Shown: one piece after another, positions 20,866 through 31,510 of the stretch
Position numbering within the stretch: the first letter of the stretch is position 1
Layout of the letters: every line of letters starts with the position of its first letter
Source of the DNA: Prorocentrum cordatum
Taxonomy: Eukaryota > Sar > Dinophyceae > Prorocentrales > Prorocentraceae
Assembly: GCA_963575745.1 (NCBI GenBank)
Contig: CAUYUJ010019364.1
Span: 117,636 to 181,635 of the forward strand
Reading direction: 5' to 3'
DNA length: 64,000 nucleotides
The notes under the pieces: model-generated
The model's database searches: none
Told to the model about the DNA's origin: nothing
What the model saw: the letters and a program-made list of their open reading frames with translations, nothing else
Position numbers and translations under genes: made by a program

Positions 20866-22302
20866 TTAAAACGGTTCAGCAAAACGACATTTACCTGGTT
20901 CGGTATCGAGGTGGTTCTTAACACCTTTGCTTATCGTAAGATCCTTTTGGCATGCGGGACATGGCCAATATACAGAGATAGAATCATGATACTTACACTG
21001 CGTAGGGTCTCTGTTGTTGCTAGGACTGTCCTTTCGGACATTGTCGATGCATGTTGGGCATGTAACCACTTTTGGGATGATACGATCGCCGATGCGTCTC
21101 ATACCTTCTCCCGGTTCAGCTTGATCAAGAAGGTCAGCAAGGTAAGCATGTGCGGTACGGGTAGGCGCGTTTCCGCGCGTAGTGTCAATGGCTTTCGCCA
21201 AATAGACGGCTTCCACAAAGGCAGACTGCAGTCGTCGAGTGTATTTTTGTGCCAGTGAAAGCTCTCTGTTGCACGGTTGTGCGTGTACACGCTGACCGCT
21301 GCATTTGAGTCGCTCAAAGGGTTTAAGAATCGTCTCGTCGTTGCCGGTGATATTTGTCGGCTTCTTAATACAGTCACCAGCCGTATCTTTAAGTCCCGTC
21401 GCACACTGATCAATGCGTACGGTTGTGATGTGTGGTCGGTGGGCAAGTTTCTTCCATGTGGAAACGTCATCCACCCATATTCCTGTAGGTTGTTCGCGTA
21501 TAAACCACCTCCGTGCATCATCTTGAGTGACAGCAATTTGACCACAATAACTTATGTGTGGTAAATCTTATTTGTGGTGCTGTTCCCAAGTATTGTGATT
21601 GACTGTGTAGTTGTAGTAGGATGGTGGTCCTGTGGTGCGGCAACTGGGTTGTAGCATGGCAACTCGTGCGTAGCATATTGCGAACTAGTGGTCTACAGCC
21701 CGCTGCGCCGAGGGGTCTCCCAGGTCGACACATGTGGTCTTGTCTAAGTTGCCTCCTGAGGAAAGTCCCCTTGAGAAGGCAAGCTCTGAAATGCCACCCT
21801 CACCGCCACAAAGCTCCAACATGTCCACGCAGTTGTTATGACCATAGCATAGAATAGCGACTATGCTGTATATGTCAGCGCGTGTGTCGGGCATATATGT
21901 GGGGAGGGTAAGGAACAGGTCATTATCCTCATCAGAGCTTATCAGCTCAGTAGGGACGTCAGTGCTCCAGGTCGCCATAAGATCCTGTCCGAGTCCTGAC
22001 AAGTCGTCGCCGCAATCGTCGTTTCCGTCTTCAACGTGCTTTGTGATGCGGCGAGGCTTGATGCCTGCTTCCTTTTCGGCTTTGAGCCTTTCCTTTTGCT
22101 TGATACGCGATTCCGTAGGTAAGACTTGCTCGTCTTGTTCACCGGTCTGCGTGCCCATCGTCGTGGTTGAGTGGGTACATGCGTCAATCGCCAGAGTCGG
22201 GGGGGGGAGAGGGCAGTCATCTATGATGACGCGTCTAGGTTTCTGTGGTGATTGAGCAGGCTCGCTTCCGAACAAGACCGGTTCCTCGGGTTGCCAATAC
22301 AA
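20866..22302 (-). pseudogene. copia polyprotein segment resembling a SAM-dependent methyltransferase
   Basis: One phase runs from 22302 to 20866 with a single internal TAG (21685-21687). VDMLELCGGEGGISELAFSR followed by TTCVDLGDP resembles motifs I and II of a SAM-binding methyltransferase. Past the TAG come AMLQPSCRTTGPPSYYN, HISYCGQIAV, REQPTGIW and DQCATGLKD...KKPTNI. Then a Cys-rich stretch (CPTCIDNV, WPCPACQKD) ends at a TAA (20866). The same phase continues nine codons later into integrase, so this is one polyprotein with stops. Retrotransposons with cytosine methyltransferases are known from dinoflagellates, but this one is too divergent to assign a substrate. Confidence 0.5.
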
Positions 22303-22512
22303 CCGTGTGCTGATGTTGGCAACCCCTGCAGGTAGTGGTGCATGCCAATTATATCCTGTTGGTTGATCGGAGATCGGCTACTGCGATATCCTGGATGACC
22401 GCATTGGTGTCCATGTTAATTGTTACACGTCGGATAACATCAGACCATTTCGGTCCTCCCTTGTTGGTCGTCACGTAGTGATGGATGTTATGGTCCGTGC
22501 GTGTACAGGTGT

Positions 22513-25500
22513 TCAAATATATATAGGGACGTTTCCGTGCGTGGTGGTGCTTCCCAGGATTTTGTCGTTCAGATGACGGATGAATGTAGTACGTGTCTGA
22601 GCTCGCCATTCAGCATGCCGCACCGTTTGGCCGTACGAATCCAACACATGTTGTGGTATCGCCAATTTACATGTACATGCCCACAGCTTAGAGTTAATCG
22701 ATATTGATGTAGCTACCTGCATATAAGTACCACTCGGTGTACTGTCTTGCATATTGAACCGAATACCGAAATGACACAAACGCATCCGTATCACTGACAA
22801 CTTAAGATATTCCAGAGTATCGCGTACTGGAGATAGCTTCCAAACATATCCTGGGGGACCAAATATTGTGATTTTCATACGGAGCTTCCTGGCTTTTATC
22901 AAAAGGTTTTGGATACGTGACCAATGTGGGGCCACTCTCTTCCCTGGAGTGCGTACATACCAGTCACCCGGGGTACTAATCCATATGAGAGTGTAATCTC
23001 CACTGATCACCGCACCCAGGTAATCTGTGCCCACAATCGTCATAAGCTCATTGTGGGAAATACGGTCACAGATATAACCTCGGGTGCGGAGGTCGGCGCA
23101 AGCCTCTCTCGTATCTTCAATGACAAAAGATCTTTTGCTAAGGCAGGTTGCCCCGCTGTCCTTTTTACCCCCCGGCTTTTCGGCCATCAGGCAAGACGAC
23201 GAGGGGGCAGCGTCGCCCTGCCATCTTCCAGATAAAGAAGATGTGCCTGCAATGTCTGCCAGCATCTGGGCTTCCCTCAGATGCTGGAGCTCAGCACTGC
23301 AGCGCGCCGTGGCCTCAGAGGCGGATTGCTCCGCAGATGCTGCCAGCATGGATGGATTATCCATCAGCTGCTTCAGCGCGCCCTTGGACCTTGCGTCGCT
23401 GGCTGTCTGCAGCTCGCGGTTCGTGTACCCCGTCACTATCTTCCGGCGGGACCGTGCAGCGTCCACGGGTACACTTCCACCATGCTGGGCCAGTGTCCTG
23501 GCTACGAAGCAATCGAACGTCTCAAGATCGTCGATGCTATCGCCTTTCGTCATAGCTTTGGCGAGCGTCTCCATCAACCCCTGAGGCAGGTTTCCCTGCA
23601 ATTGTTCGCGCTCCTGCGCCAGGGTCGGCTCGCCCGCCAGCACCGTCTGAAATGACGTGCTGCTTGAGCTCGAGGCGGGTTGCCCCGCAGCTCCAAATCG
23701 ATCACGCCTGATCGACAGATGCCCTGATGGCAGCTTCGTCGTCGGCATGATCTTGGAGCCCTCGGGGAGCTCCATCTTGACCTGTCCCTTCCCAGGGAAT
23801 CTCAGCTTCTCCTGGCCTCGTTCGAGCACAATAATAGTGCGTTTGTCCTGCGTACTATCGAGGCCGAGGATGGCTGGCAGGTCTTTGCCACAGCCTGACA
23901 CAATGTTCGTCTTGTGCGAATCGAGCTGGGTCGAGCCCTGGTACTCGCAGGCAATACTGAAGGTGCCTACGGTATCCGCTGGGGCCGACCCTTCGCCCAC
24001 CCCGTTGATGTTCAAACGAGAACGGGGTTCGAACGTACAAGAACGGCCGTGCGCCTCAGCAGCCTGGACAAACTTGCGGCTCGTGTTTTCTCCCATTATG
24101 TTGATCTTCGAGCCTGCATCGATGAAGATAGAGTTTCCACCATCGCCCAAGAAAGTCTTACTCGGCTGCTTGATGTGCACTGTTTCTGAAGTGCCGGCTG
24201 TGCCGTCTGGCGGGTTTCCCCGCGATTCGGTCGTACTCCCTGGCGGGTTTCCCCGCATTGCGCTGGCACCCGGCCTGCCTTCGGCCATACGTGCCAGGTC
24301 GATGTACTGGAAGTACGACGCGTTCTGAGCATGAGCGCCACGCTCCTCCCGCCAGTTGGCATACTCATCACGTATGCTCTTATACTGCTTGCGGGTAGTG
24401 CGTCTCGTCAGCGTCAGATACGAGTGAAGGGCGATGTCCTGCAACCCCTCATTCGTGAGGTGATCCCTGTACTGCAACCACTCATCGAACTCCTCGTTCG
24501 TCGCTGTGGGATCGACGGCCCTGGCTGCTGTTGCTGCTGTTGCCACTGAGGAGTCTGAGAGGTCAAACGACGCACCCTCAGTCTCAGGATTGTCGGCATC
24601 CAGCATAAAGGTTGTGTGCGCATTATCCATTTGGGTCTGGAAATGTCGAACACGCAACTCACGCAGCTGCTCAGGGTCCAGTGCCAGCTCTGCCCCGCCC
24701 CCACTCTGGGGAGACATCTGAGGAGACACCTGTGTGGTGTTAGGCAGGTTTCCCTGCTGAAGCACCGTCATCGGGATAAGCTGATCGAAGTGTCCCGTCT
24801 CCATCGGCGGCCTCACCTCCTCCGGCAGGTTTCCCTGCTGCTGGGGCTGAGCTGTCTGCCTGTCTAGCATCCTGGCTGTCATCTCCTCCACCATGCTCCT
24901 CAACTCCCGCAGCTCCCTCGCTGCTTGCTCAGGAGCCTGAGTGTCGGAGCCGGTCCATGGGAATGATGGCGCTATGATGCCAGGCGCTCGGCTGATAGCA
25001 CATGGTGGTTGCTGAGGGTCCCCCTCGCGCTGGTTTGCAACATGGCCCACCGCATTAGAATTCCAGCACTCCTCACGGAATAAGTGATTACACCTCAAAC
25101 GGCAAACACTCTCCCTAGGGTGAAATTCTTCGAGGCATACCGCGCAGGTATCTTCCATCCCAGTGAGAACTTCCACATCTGCTGCTCTGGGATATACCCG
25201 CCGCTGTCTCTCCAAGACCGTCTCGGAGGGCATGAAGGTCGCTGGAGGATCCCCCGATGGATCCAGCACCTCCGGCACTCCGGCAGCCACAACTGGAGGA
25301 GCTGCTGGCGCGGAGGCTGTAGGCGTCGCAGCTGGCGAGTTTCCTCGCATGGGTGAGCCTCTGTTCCTCACAACCTCAAGCGCGGCTGCACGTGAATGAT
25401 CACGCACGTTCTGCACGGCCTGCCTGCGCCTAAAGCATGCCTGTTGGGTGTGGTATGTCTGCCTGATATAATCAGGCACACCTCTACTGCCAGACGATAT

Positions 25501-26734
25501 CGAATGGGCAGTAGGCTGGACAGCCACATCTGGCGTCGTCGGCGCAGGCATAAAGGCCATGTGCGGATACATGGACTGATCGCTACAGCGCACGTTGGTG
25601 AGGCTGTGGAATTGATCCGCCATCTCGCGAACAAACTTGTTCGGAACTCTGGACCCATCAGGGTACAGCGGCGGATTCATGTGTGCTGGCGGTGGTCTCT
25701 GGCCCCGGGCCATGCTCGGGTGAGCATTGAAGGCTGGGACGAAGGCTCGTTGCCGAGCAGGATCCCTTGGATTGGGACCCTCGGGCTCCCAGGACCAGGC
25801 CGGCCTCCGCCTCTGGCCACTCGGGTGAGGCAGGTTATGACTCTGCACCTGTTGCGCAGCAGCTGCCACCCTTGCACGGTAGTCTTCAGGCACACCAGCG
25901 ACAGTGGTTTGTCCAGCAAACGGTCGATGATGGCTTGGAGTGCCGGGCAGGTTTCCCTGCTGACTCGTTGGAGTGCCGGGCGGCATCATGTTCAGGAGAG
26001 CTGTACCATGCTCGGCCCTGGCCGCTGCGATCCTCTCCATGAGGGTGCCACTAGTGGCAGGGCGACCAGGAGTCCCGAACGGAGACTGTGCAGGTGGCGT
26101 CGCCATTGGGGTCATGCCCCTCGGCGTGTGCATACTAGGCGAGGGGCTACCATGCATCTGCTCGAATCGAGCAGGCTCTCCAAAGATGCGGCCGAACGTC
26201 TGCGGGTCTCCCTGCGGCTCAGGCATCTCATTTCTGAGTCCATTTATGGGCAGGTTTCCCTGCGTGGCCTGACGATTACGCGTCGCCATGGCGGACATGG
26301 CTCCCTGGCCAGCGGCCCAGGGGTCTTGCTGATATAATATGTCCGCCAATTGCTCCACCTGGATTCAGAGCGGCCGCGATCTGGTCCAGATCCGAGGTGC
26401 TGATGGCCTGCCAAGATATGGCACTAGGCCCTTGGCTTGGAGCGCGGCTTGGAGCTGCGCTTCCGGCCTCACTCTCGGTGATCATAAAGATCTGGTGGAC
26501 CTCGGGCTGGTTTCCCAGCGTGGCAGGGCTGTGGTGGTCCCCAACTTCTCTGTGAACGTAAACCATAGGAGGGTCGACGCCCTCTTGGTCGCGGGACCAC
26601 TGGTACTTGACGCTGGCACTGCCTACGTCAGCCCACCTGCCAGGGGCCGTCATTAAGGCGGTGAAGACGCGTGCCTGGCGATCACCCAGATACTCTGGAT
26701 TGCGCCACTGCTTCCCCGTGGCAAGGTCTTCCAC
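22513..26734 (-). CDS. copia polyprotein segment: RING-like finger, aspartic protease, unknown domain
   Basis: The frame 26734-26276 hands over by a single-base shift to 26358-22513 (1281 codons). RING-like finger, about residues 400-450: CAVCLEEF...VCRLRCNHLFREEC. It keeps C-x2-C and C-x-H but has Arg where a zinc-binding His is usual and ends PPCAISR instead of CPxC. Aspartic protease, about 740-870: FIDAGSKINIMG (DAG in place of DTG/DSG) and later AILGLDS. Near the C-terminus lies a domain with DYTLIWISTPGDWYVRTPGK, KITIFGPPGYVWKL and RMRLCHFGIRF, which I cannot name. It may be one half of a split methyltransferase-like fold. Pro/Gln-rich linkers separate the domains and hold many of the 14-nt hairpins. 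Confidence 0.7.
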
Positions 26735-29405
26735 GTGGGAAATGTAGTACGGTTCGATGATACCGTCATTTCCCTCGGATAAAAGGACCCCGTTATCAGA
26801 CCAACAATTTTTTTATTCCATCTTGCAAGGCCTTATGCCAGTCCACAAAGATGATGATGTTGGAATCTGGGTCCCACCCACTGTTCGCACTGCGACGGCG
26901 GACCGTCGGCACGAAGTGGATGCGTGGCCGGCCTGTCCCCTTTTTCTTCGAGTTGTGTTCGGATCGACAGGAAAGGCCATGCCACATAATACCTTCAAAG
27001 GCATTCCATCGAGTGCCATGCATGGCGACCTCGGGGTATGGGGCCGGTCTCCCGGCAGGGTTGTCGCGCAGTACAATATACTTGTACAACGACCATGGAG
27101 CCTTCAGCGTCCACGAGTGCCCATGAGAGGCACGGATGAAGATGTCGGGCTTGCCAGAATCCCGCACTAACACCTTGAACTGAAGGCGTTGTTTCTCTTC
27201 ACCGTCTGGTTCGCGGACATGAACAATCTCCATCATGATGGCAGCCAGCTGGTCCACCGTTCGGCCGTATAGGTTCGCGGTGATGACTTTGGCCTCGTCA
27301 TGTTTGGGCTTGTACCCCTTATGTCTCGTTCGTCCGTGGTGCCGCGGATACTCATTTACGAGCTCTACTAGGTTAATCCAACCATCATGATCATCGAATG
27401 TATTCAGGCTCCACACAGGATTGTGTGCTTTGTCAGGCGCGTGTCTGCATATCCTACTGAGAGCTTTACTCAGTTGCTCGAGGGTGTGATTCTTACTCGG
27501 GAAAATGTTTTCTCGCCTGCATTTTCTCACGAATTCCTCATCCACCGAGCGAATCGGTGGGGGCTTCCGCAGAGCAAGTCTATCCCTGATCACGTTCGGT
27601 CTCCCACTGGTGAAGGACGTGTCTCCTGGGTGGTGCAGCTGATCCTCGGGCGGGCTTCCCCGCGCAGGAGCCTCTGTCGCCGAAGAGGCTGCGGCTCCTG
27701 AAGAGGAGGAAGCTGCAGCGGCAGCGCCTGGCGGGTTTCCCCGCGGTGACTCTCGACTGGCGCTGCCCCTAATCGTCGGCACCCAGGTGCCCCTAGACCG
27801 AGCGCCTTCATCGGACCTGTTTGAGCGCGCCGCCACAGGCGAGGCTGGCGCAGGGGCGTGCCCTGTGCGCTCGAAAGCCTTCGCCTTACTGGCGATAGAT
27901 CCGCTGCGACTAGGCGGGCGTCTCCGTTCCTCCACAGGGTCCTGAGGTTGCTGCTTGGGATCGGGTCCTTGTGCTGGAGTTGCTACAGTCGGTGATCTCG
28001 GCGTGTTAGAGCGAGGCCCCTCCATCTGCGCATCTGACCCAGGATCCTCAGAGCGTGCTGTTGTTTTCGGTCTCACCCCCGAAGGCGACTTCGGTGCTGG
28101 AGTTTCGCTCTTAGCCTCCGGTTGGAGTGGGAGTGGGGGCTTCTTCGCCCCCTTCATGTATATCTTTTGGGAGTCCATCAGCATCTGGCGAGTTGCCTCG
28201 CGTGTGCGTTCCTCTGCTATTCGCATACGTTCCTCATCCGCCGCAACTCGCTGGGCCTTCTGGTCATCGTTGGCTGTCGGTTCTGGCCGTTGGGACTGGC
28301 TGGAAACGCCGGGCGAGTTTCCTCGCATTCCAGGAAGGTTAAAGAGCGCATCCTTTTCCTCCTGGGTCATGGGCGCCAGTCCCCTTGGAGCCGGAGGAGG
28401 CTTATCCTCCTCGGCTTTCGGCCTCGTGTGAACCGTGATCCCGAGACGACGATTGATCTCTGCGATCTCGTCTTCTGTCATCGGGATCAGCGGCGGATGA
28501 CCCTCCTTATGAGGGGTGCGGCCTCTGTTCGGGCTCAGACCCTCGTTGAGCCCTACAGGGCATCCTGGCCTGTGCTCCTGAAACGGCTCAGAGCATGGCC
28601 CACAAACTGCCTGAGGTCGGTACAGTTTGCGTGCCGCGATGACGTTACGCAGCTGCGTTCGTACTTCTTGTATTTCACCAGTACGAATGTTTGTCGCAAG
28701 CTGGTAGCCACCGCGTATGGACTTACCCTGAGCGTCTCTATAGGCGGGATTGCCCTTGCCGAAGGCCGAATGTTCCCCTTTCCGACGCCTTGGGTCATTA
28801 TAAGGAAGCAATTCGCCTCCTCGCCTAAGAGCGTGTTCCTTTGGGCCAGCTTGTCTCCACCCACGAGGAAGCCGTGCCTGTGGATGGGGCTCTTCTCTAA
28901 GGCGCGGATGGGAACGAGACCTTCCGGTATGCTCATCAGAAGAGGCTGCCGAAGCAGCCTGAGCGGGAGCCGGCGGGGGCACCTGCGGAGGCTCCTGTGC
29001 GATCCCAGGTGGATCGTCTGATAGAGGCAGGTTTCCCTGCTGGCTGGAGCCTGACGCAATTGGCGCTTGTGCCGGTGGTGATGGTGCGTCAGGCTCGTCG
29101 GGATCGAAGTCCACCCCTTCCTCACCAGTGACCTCCATCATGAGGATTGTGGCTTCGTCCTCGCGCAGCCCGCAACCATCGCCCTCTTCATCTTCTGATG
29201 TAGAACTGCCAATGACGATGGCCATCGGTGCAGCCGGGACGGGCAGGTTTCCCTGCGTAGCCGGCGTCTGAGCGTCGCTCGGCTGTCCCGGAGTAGGCGG
29301 CACGGTTGTCGGCTCAGGCTCGTTGCCGAGCACAGGCTGCCCAGCAATGTTGCGCATGGCCGTATGATTGGGCCATAGCATAGTCCCGCCGCCTGGAGAC
29401 CCCAT
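26735..29405 (-). CDS. copia polyprotein segment with a Tpt1/KptA-like RNA 2'-phosphotransferase
   Basis: Residues 1-625 of the 869-codon frame are Pro/Gln/Ser-rich linker with a helical stretch (AADEERMRIAEERTREATRQ). About 640-869 matches the Tpt1/KptA family, which removes the 2'-phosphate left by tRNA ligation, using NAD+. Visible landmarks are LSKALSRICRHAP (the catalytic Arg-His pair, 654-655), GWINLVELV, IRASHGHSW (catalytic Arg 758), AMHGTRWNAFEGIMWHGLS (the HGT site), RPRIHF (the final basic/His strand) and ALQDGIK. A run of seven T (26808-26814) shifts the phase. Immediately beyond it the alternate phase gives SDNGVLLSEG and then PYYISHVEDLA, the expected Tpt1 C-terminus. All four core residues seem present, so the domain looks catalytically plausible. 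Confidence 0.8.
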
Positions 29406-29880
29406 CCTGGCGGAGGAAGAGCCTGGCCGCGCATGGCGATGGCCCTTTCAAGGGCCTCGCGCCATCTCCCTCGGGAGTACCACACATGCCTCTGCACGTC
29501 CTCAGGGTGCACGCTGTCGATAAGAGTCAAGGCTGCCAACACTAACTCCGAGTCGTCGCAGGCGTCAGTGTCCTGCAGCATCATGTTACCAGCCTCGATG
29601 CTTTCTTGACTCTCAGGATATGCTATGGTTAATATCTCGTGCATCCTCATGAGGGTTTGCAGTAGTGTGCGTGGCCCGTACTCGCCTGGAGCAAGCGAAC
29701 CAGGGGGTATTAATGGGTCCCCTGGTATGCCCGCAACGAACGCTTGAGACTCCATTTCTATAAGTTCAGCGTGATTTCGAGGATTTGTAGGCCTGTTTCC
29801 AGGCATGAGGTCGGGTGGAGGTTGGAGGTTGCGGTCAACCTCTGAAGGCGAGGCCTCCACAGTGACTTCCTCGTCACTGC
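29406..29880 (-). pseudogene. copia acidic linker segment
   Basis: In a third phase, SSDEEVTVEASPSEVDRN, then MESQAFVAGIPGDPLIP, RTLLQTLMRMHEILTIAYP and SVHPEDVQRHVWYSRGRW, connecting nucleocapsid to the next long frame. Function unknown. Phase changes at both ends imply single-base indels. Confidence 0.5.
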
Positions 29881-30332
29881 TCGTAGGCCATGATGTTGCC
29901 TGGGTTCCCGAACATCCAGTCGAAGAAAGATAAAGGCTGGTTTCCCAGCGTTCCTTGGTCCACGGGAGTGAGCTCGTTATTGCCGACAACGAACCTGCGG
30001 ACGTGCTCGAGGTAGTGCGCGTACAGTCCATGGCCATACGCCTCGAGCTCGTCGACGTTGTCCATGCAGCTAACCCAAGTGTAAAATATCTGTTCCATGG
30101 CCTCAAAATCCTGGAGGCTCAGATATTCAATGCATGGTTCACTTGAACCAACATGGACTTCGGTCGATCTGCCCTTTCCATTTCCCTTCGCTGGACAATC
30201 TCTCACAATATGGTCGGTACTATCACGCTCATGGCACTTTAGGACCTGGCCGTCTCTACCTCGCGGGTTTTTCCGCCTACGTTTGCCTTTTGCCTGAGGT
30301 ATCTCCACGGCCTTTGCCGCGGCCTTTTCCCC
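29874..30332 (-). pseudogene. gag: copia nucleocapsid with a damaged zinc knuckle
   Basis: Continues Gag in another phase: a basic lead (KNPRGRDGQVLK), then CHERDSTDHIVRDCP. A CCHC knuckle needs Cys at the fourth position, and here it is Arg (CGT, one transition from TGT). The C-terminal part (AMEQIFYTWVSC, EAYGHGLYAHYLEHV) has protein-like composition. The frame ends at a TGA at 29874, and the next coding phase starts across it. Confidence 0.7.
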
Positions 30333-31510
30333 AAAAAAAATATCTCATCATACTGATCATCTGAGGGCTTCTGGAGGAAGGCCGTGGTGCCTCGTCCATT
30401 CAACCTACGACGACCCCGTTTGCCTTTACCTTTTCCTTTGAAACTCCTCCGTATCCTCCTCCTAACACGACGCGCTGGTTTTCGCGCGAACCTCCTCCAC
30501 CTCCGTTTGGCCTGTTGCAATAACCAAAACAAGTTTTCAGCACGCTGATTATCATTTTCCATATTCATGATATCTGACCAATCTAAAGCTTCAACACCGT
30601 CTGATGATACAGTGTCAGTGTCGGTGCCGGAGTCGAAATCATCGTCTCCCAAGTAGGTGGATACACCGTCGGTTAGGGGGTTTGATTCGCCCCATAGAGA
30701 ACGGTGTGGTTGAGGTTCTCTGGAAGGCGGGCTGGTTGCCCAGCTTGGTTGTGATCGATCCCCTGCTAGTAGAGCAGTGGATTCTCCAGGATTGTCGGCC
30801 CATATGCTTGAGGGCCCGTTTCCAGGCTGGGCTTCAGCGGTTAAGGTAGTGTAGAAATTCCCACTACCAGATCCCCTTCCCCTTCCAAATACTGATCCTA
30901 TATTGCCAGGAGACCGTTCTGATAGGTGGCCTATCGAACGCATCCTCTCCAGCAGCTCATCATACTGTTGTTGTGTTCGGGGCATTTGATGATTGAGTGG
31001 CTGTGAGAGTTGCATGGCTCGCTGGTTGCCGACGCCTAAGGCGCGGAATAGGATCGTAGTTAGTAGTTGGAAGTTGGGAAGGTCAAATCCCACCGACTGT
31101 GCCTCAAGTCGGGCCATTTCGAATCGGGTAAGGGTGACATCGATTCGTTCTCCGTGAGGCACATGAAAGTCGATGAGCTGTGTGCCGGAAGTGAGCTGGC
31201 GCTCATCTTCCAAGCGTTCGAACTTCATGCTTAGGAGGAACATGATGTAGGTCACTGGGTCGGTGTGGACCCCATCGATGTCAGCACCATAGTTTATAAT
31301 GTCAGGTGGTGCCCCCATGGCGAGTGTCCTCGCTAGGCCACCCAGGCCGCGTTGTATGGCGGCCGCTTGGGCCTGTGGCGTCATGCGTCCACTTGTGACG
31401 TTGAGCCACGCGTTGACCTCATAAACGTACTCGCGGAAAGGTACGTTGCCTTGAGGGTCCCAGTATGGGCCATGTGTTTGCCCATCGGTGCTGTTCTCTC
31501 CACGGCGCAT
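30239..31510 (-). CDS. gag: copia Gag (capsid part)
   Basis: Structural protein of the particle. The first ATG in frame is at 31510. The frame YVYEVNAWLNVTSGRMTPQA, LGGLARTLAMGAP, VTYIMFLLSMKFERL, RFEMARLEAQSVGFDLP has the spacing of copia Gag (UBN2-like) capsid helices. A basic stretch (RRWRRFARKPARRVRRRIRR, KGKGKGKRGRRR) leads toward nucleocapsid. A run of eight A (plus strand 30333-30340) shifts the phase. After it this frame reads only about 30 unrelated codons, while the true continuation lies in the frame of the zinc knuckle. Confidence 0.8.
   Translation of the reverse strand: MRRGENSTDGQTHGPYWDPQGNVPFREYVYEVNAWLNVTSGRMTPQAQAAAIQRGLGGLARTLAMGAPPDIINYGADIDGVHTDPVTYIMFLLSMKFERLEDERQLTSGTQLIDFHVPHGERIDVTLTRFEMARLEAQSVGFDLPNFQLLTTILFRALGVGNQRAMQLSQPLNHQMPRTQQQYDELLERMRSIGHLSERSPGNIGSVFGRGRGSGSGNFYTTLTAEAQPGNGPSSIWADNPGESTALLAGDRSQPSWATSPPSREPQPHRSLWGESNPLTDGVSTYLGDDDFDSGTDTDTVSSDGVEALDWSDIMNMENDNQRAENLFWLLQQAKRRWRRFARKPARRVRRRIRRSFKGKGKGKRGRRRLNGRGTTAFLQKPSDDQYDEIFFLGKRPRQRPWRYLRQKANVGGKTREVETARS

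Noticed and set aside
31021-31034. gctggttgccgacg, resembling another 14-nt hairpin
   Set aside because: The arms pair at only two of five positions. At most a decayed copy, so not counted.
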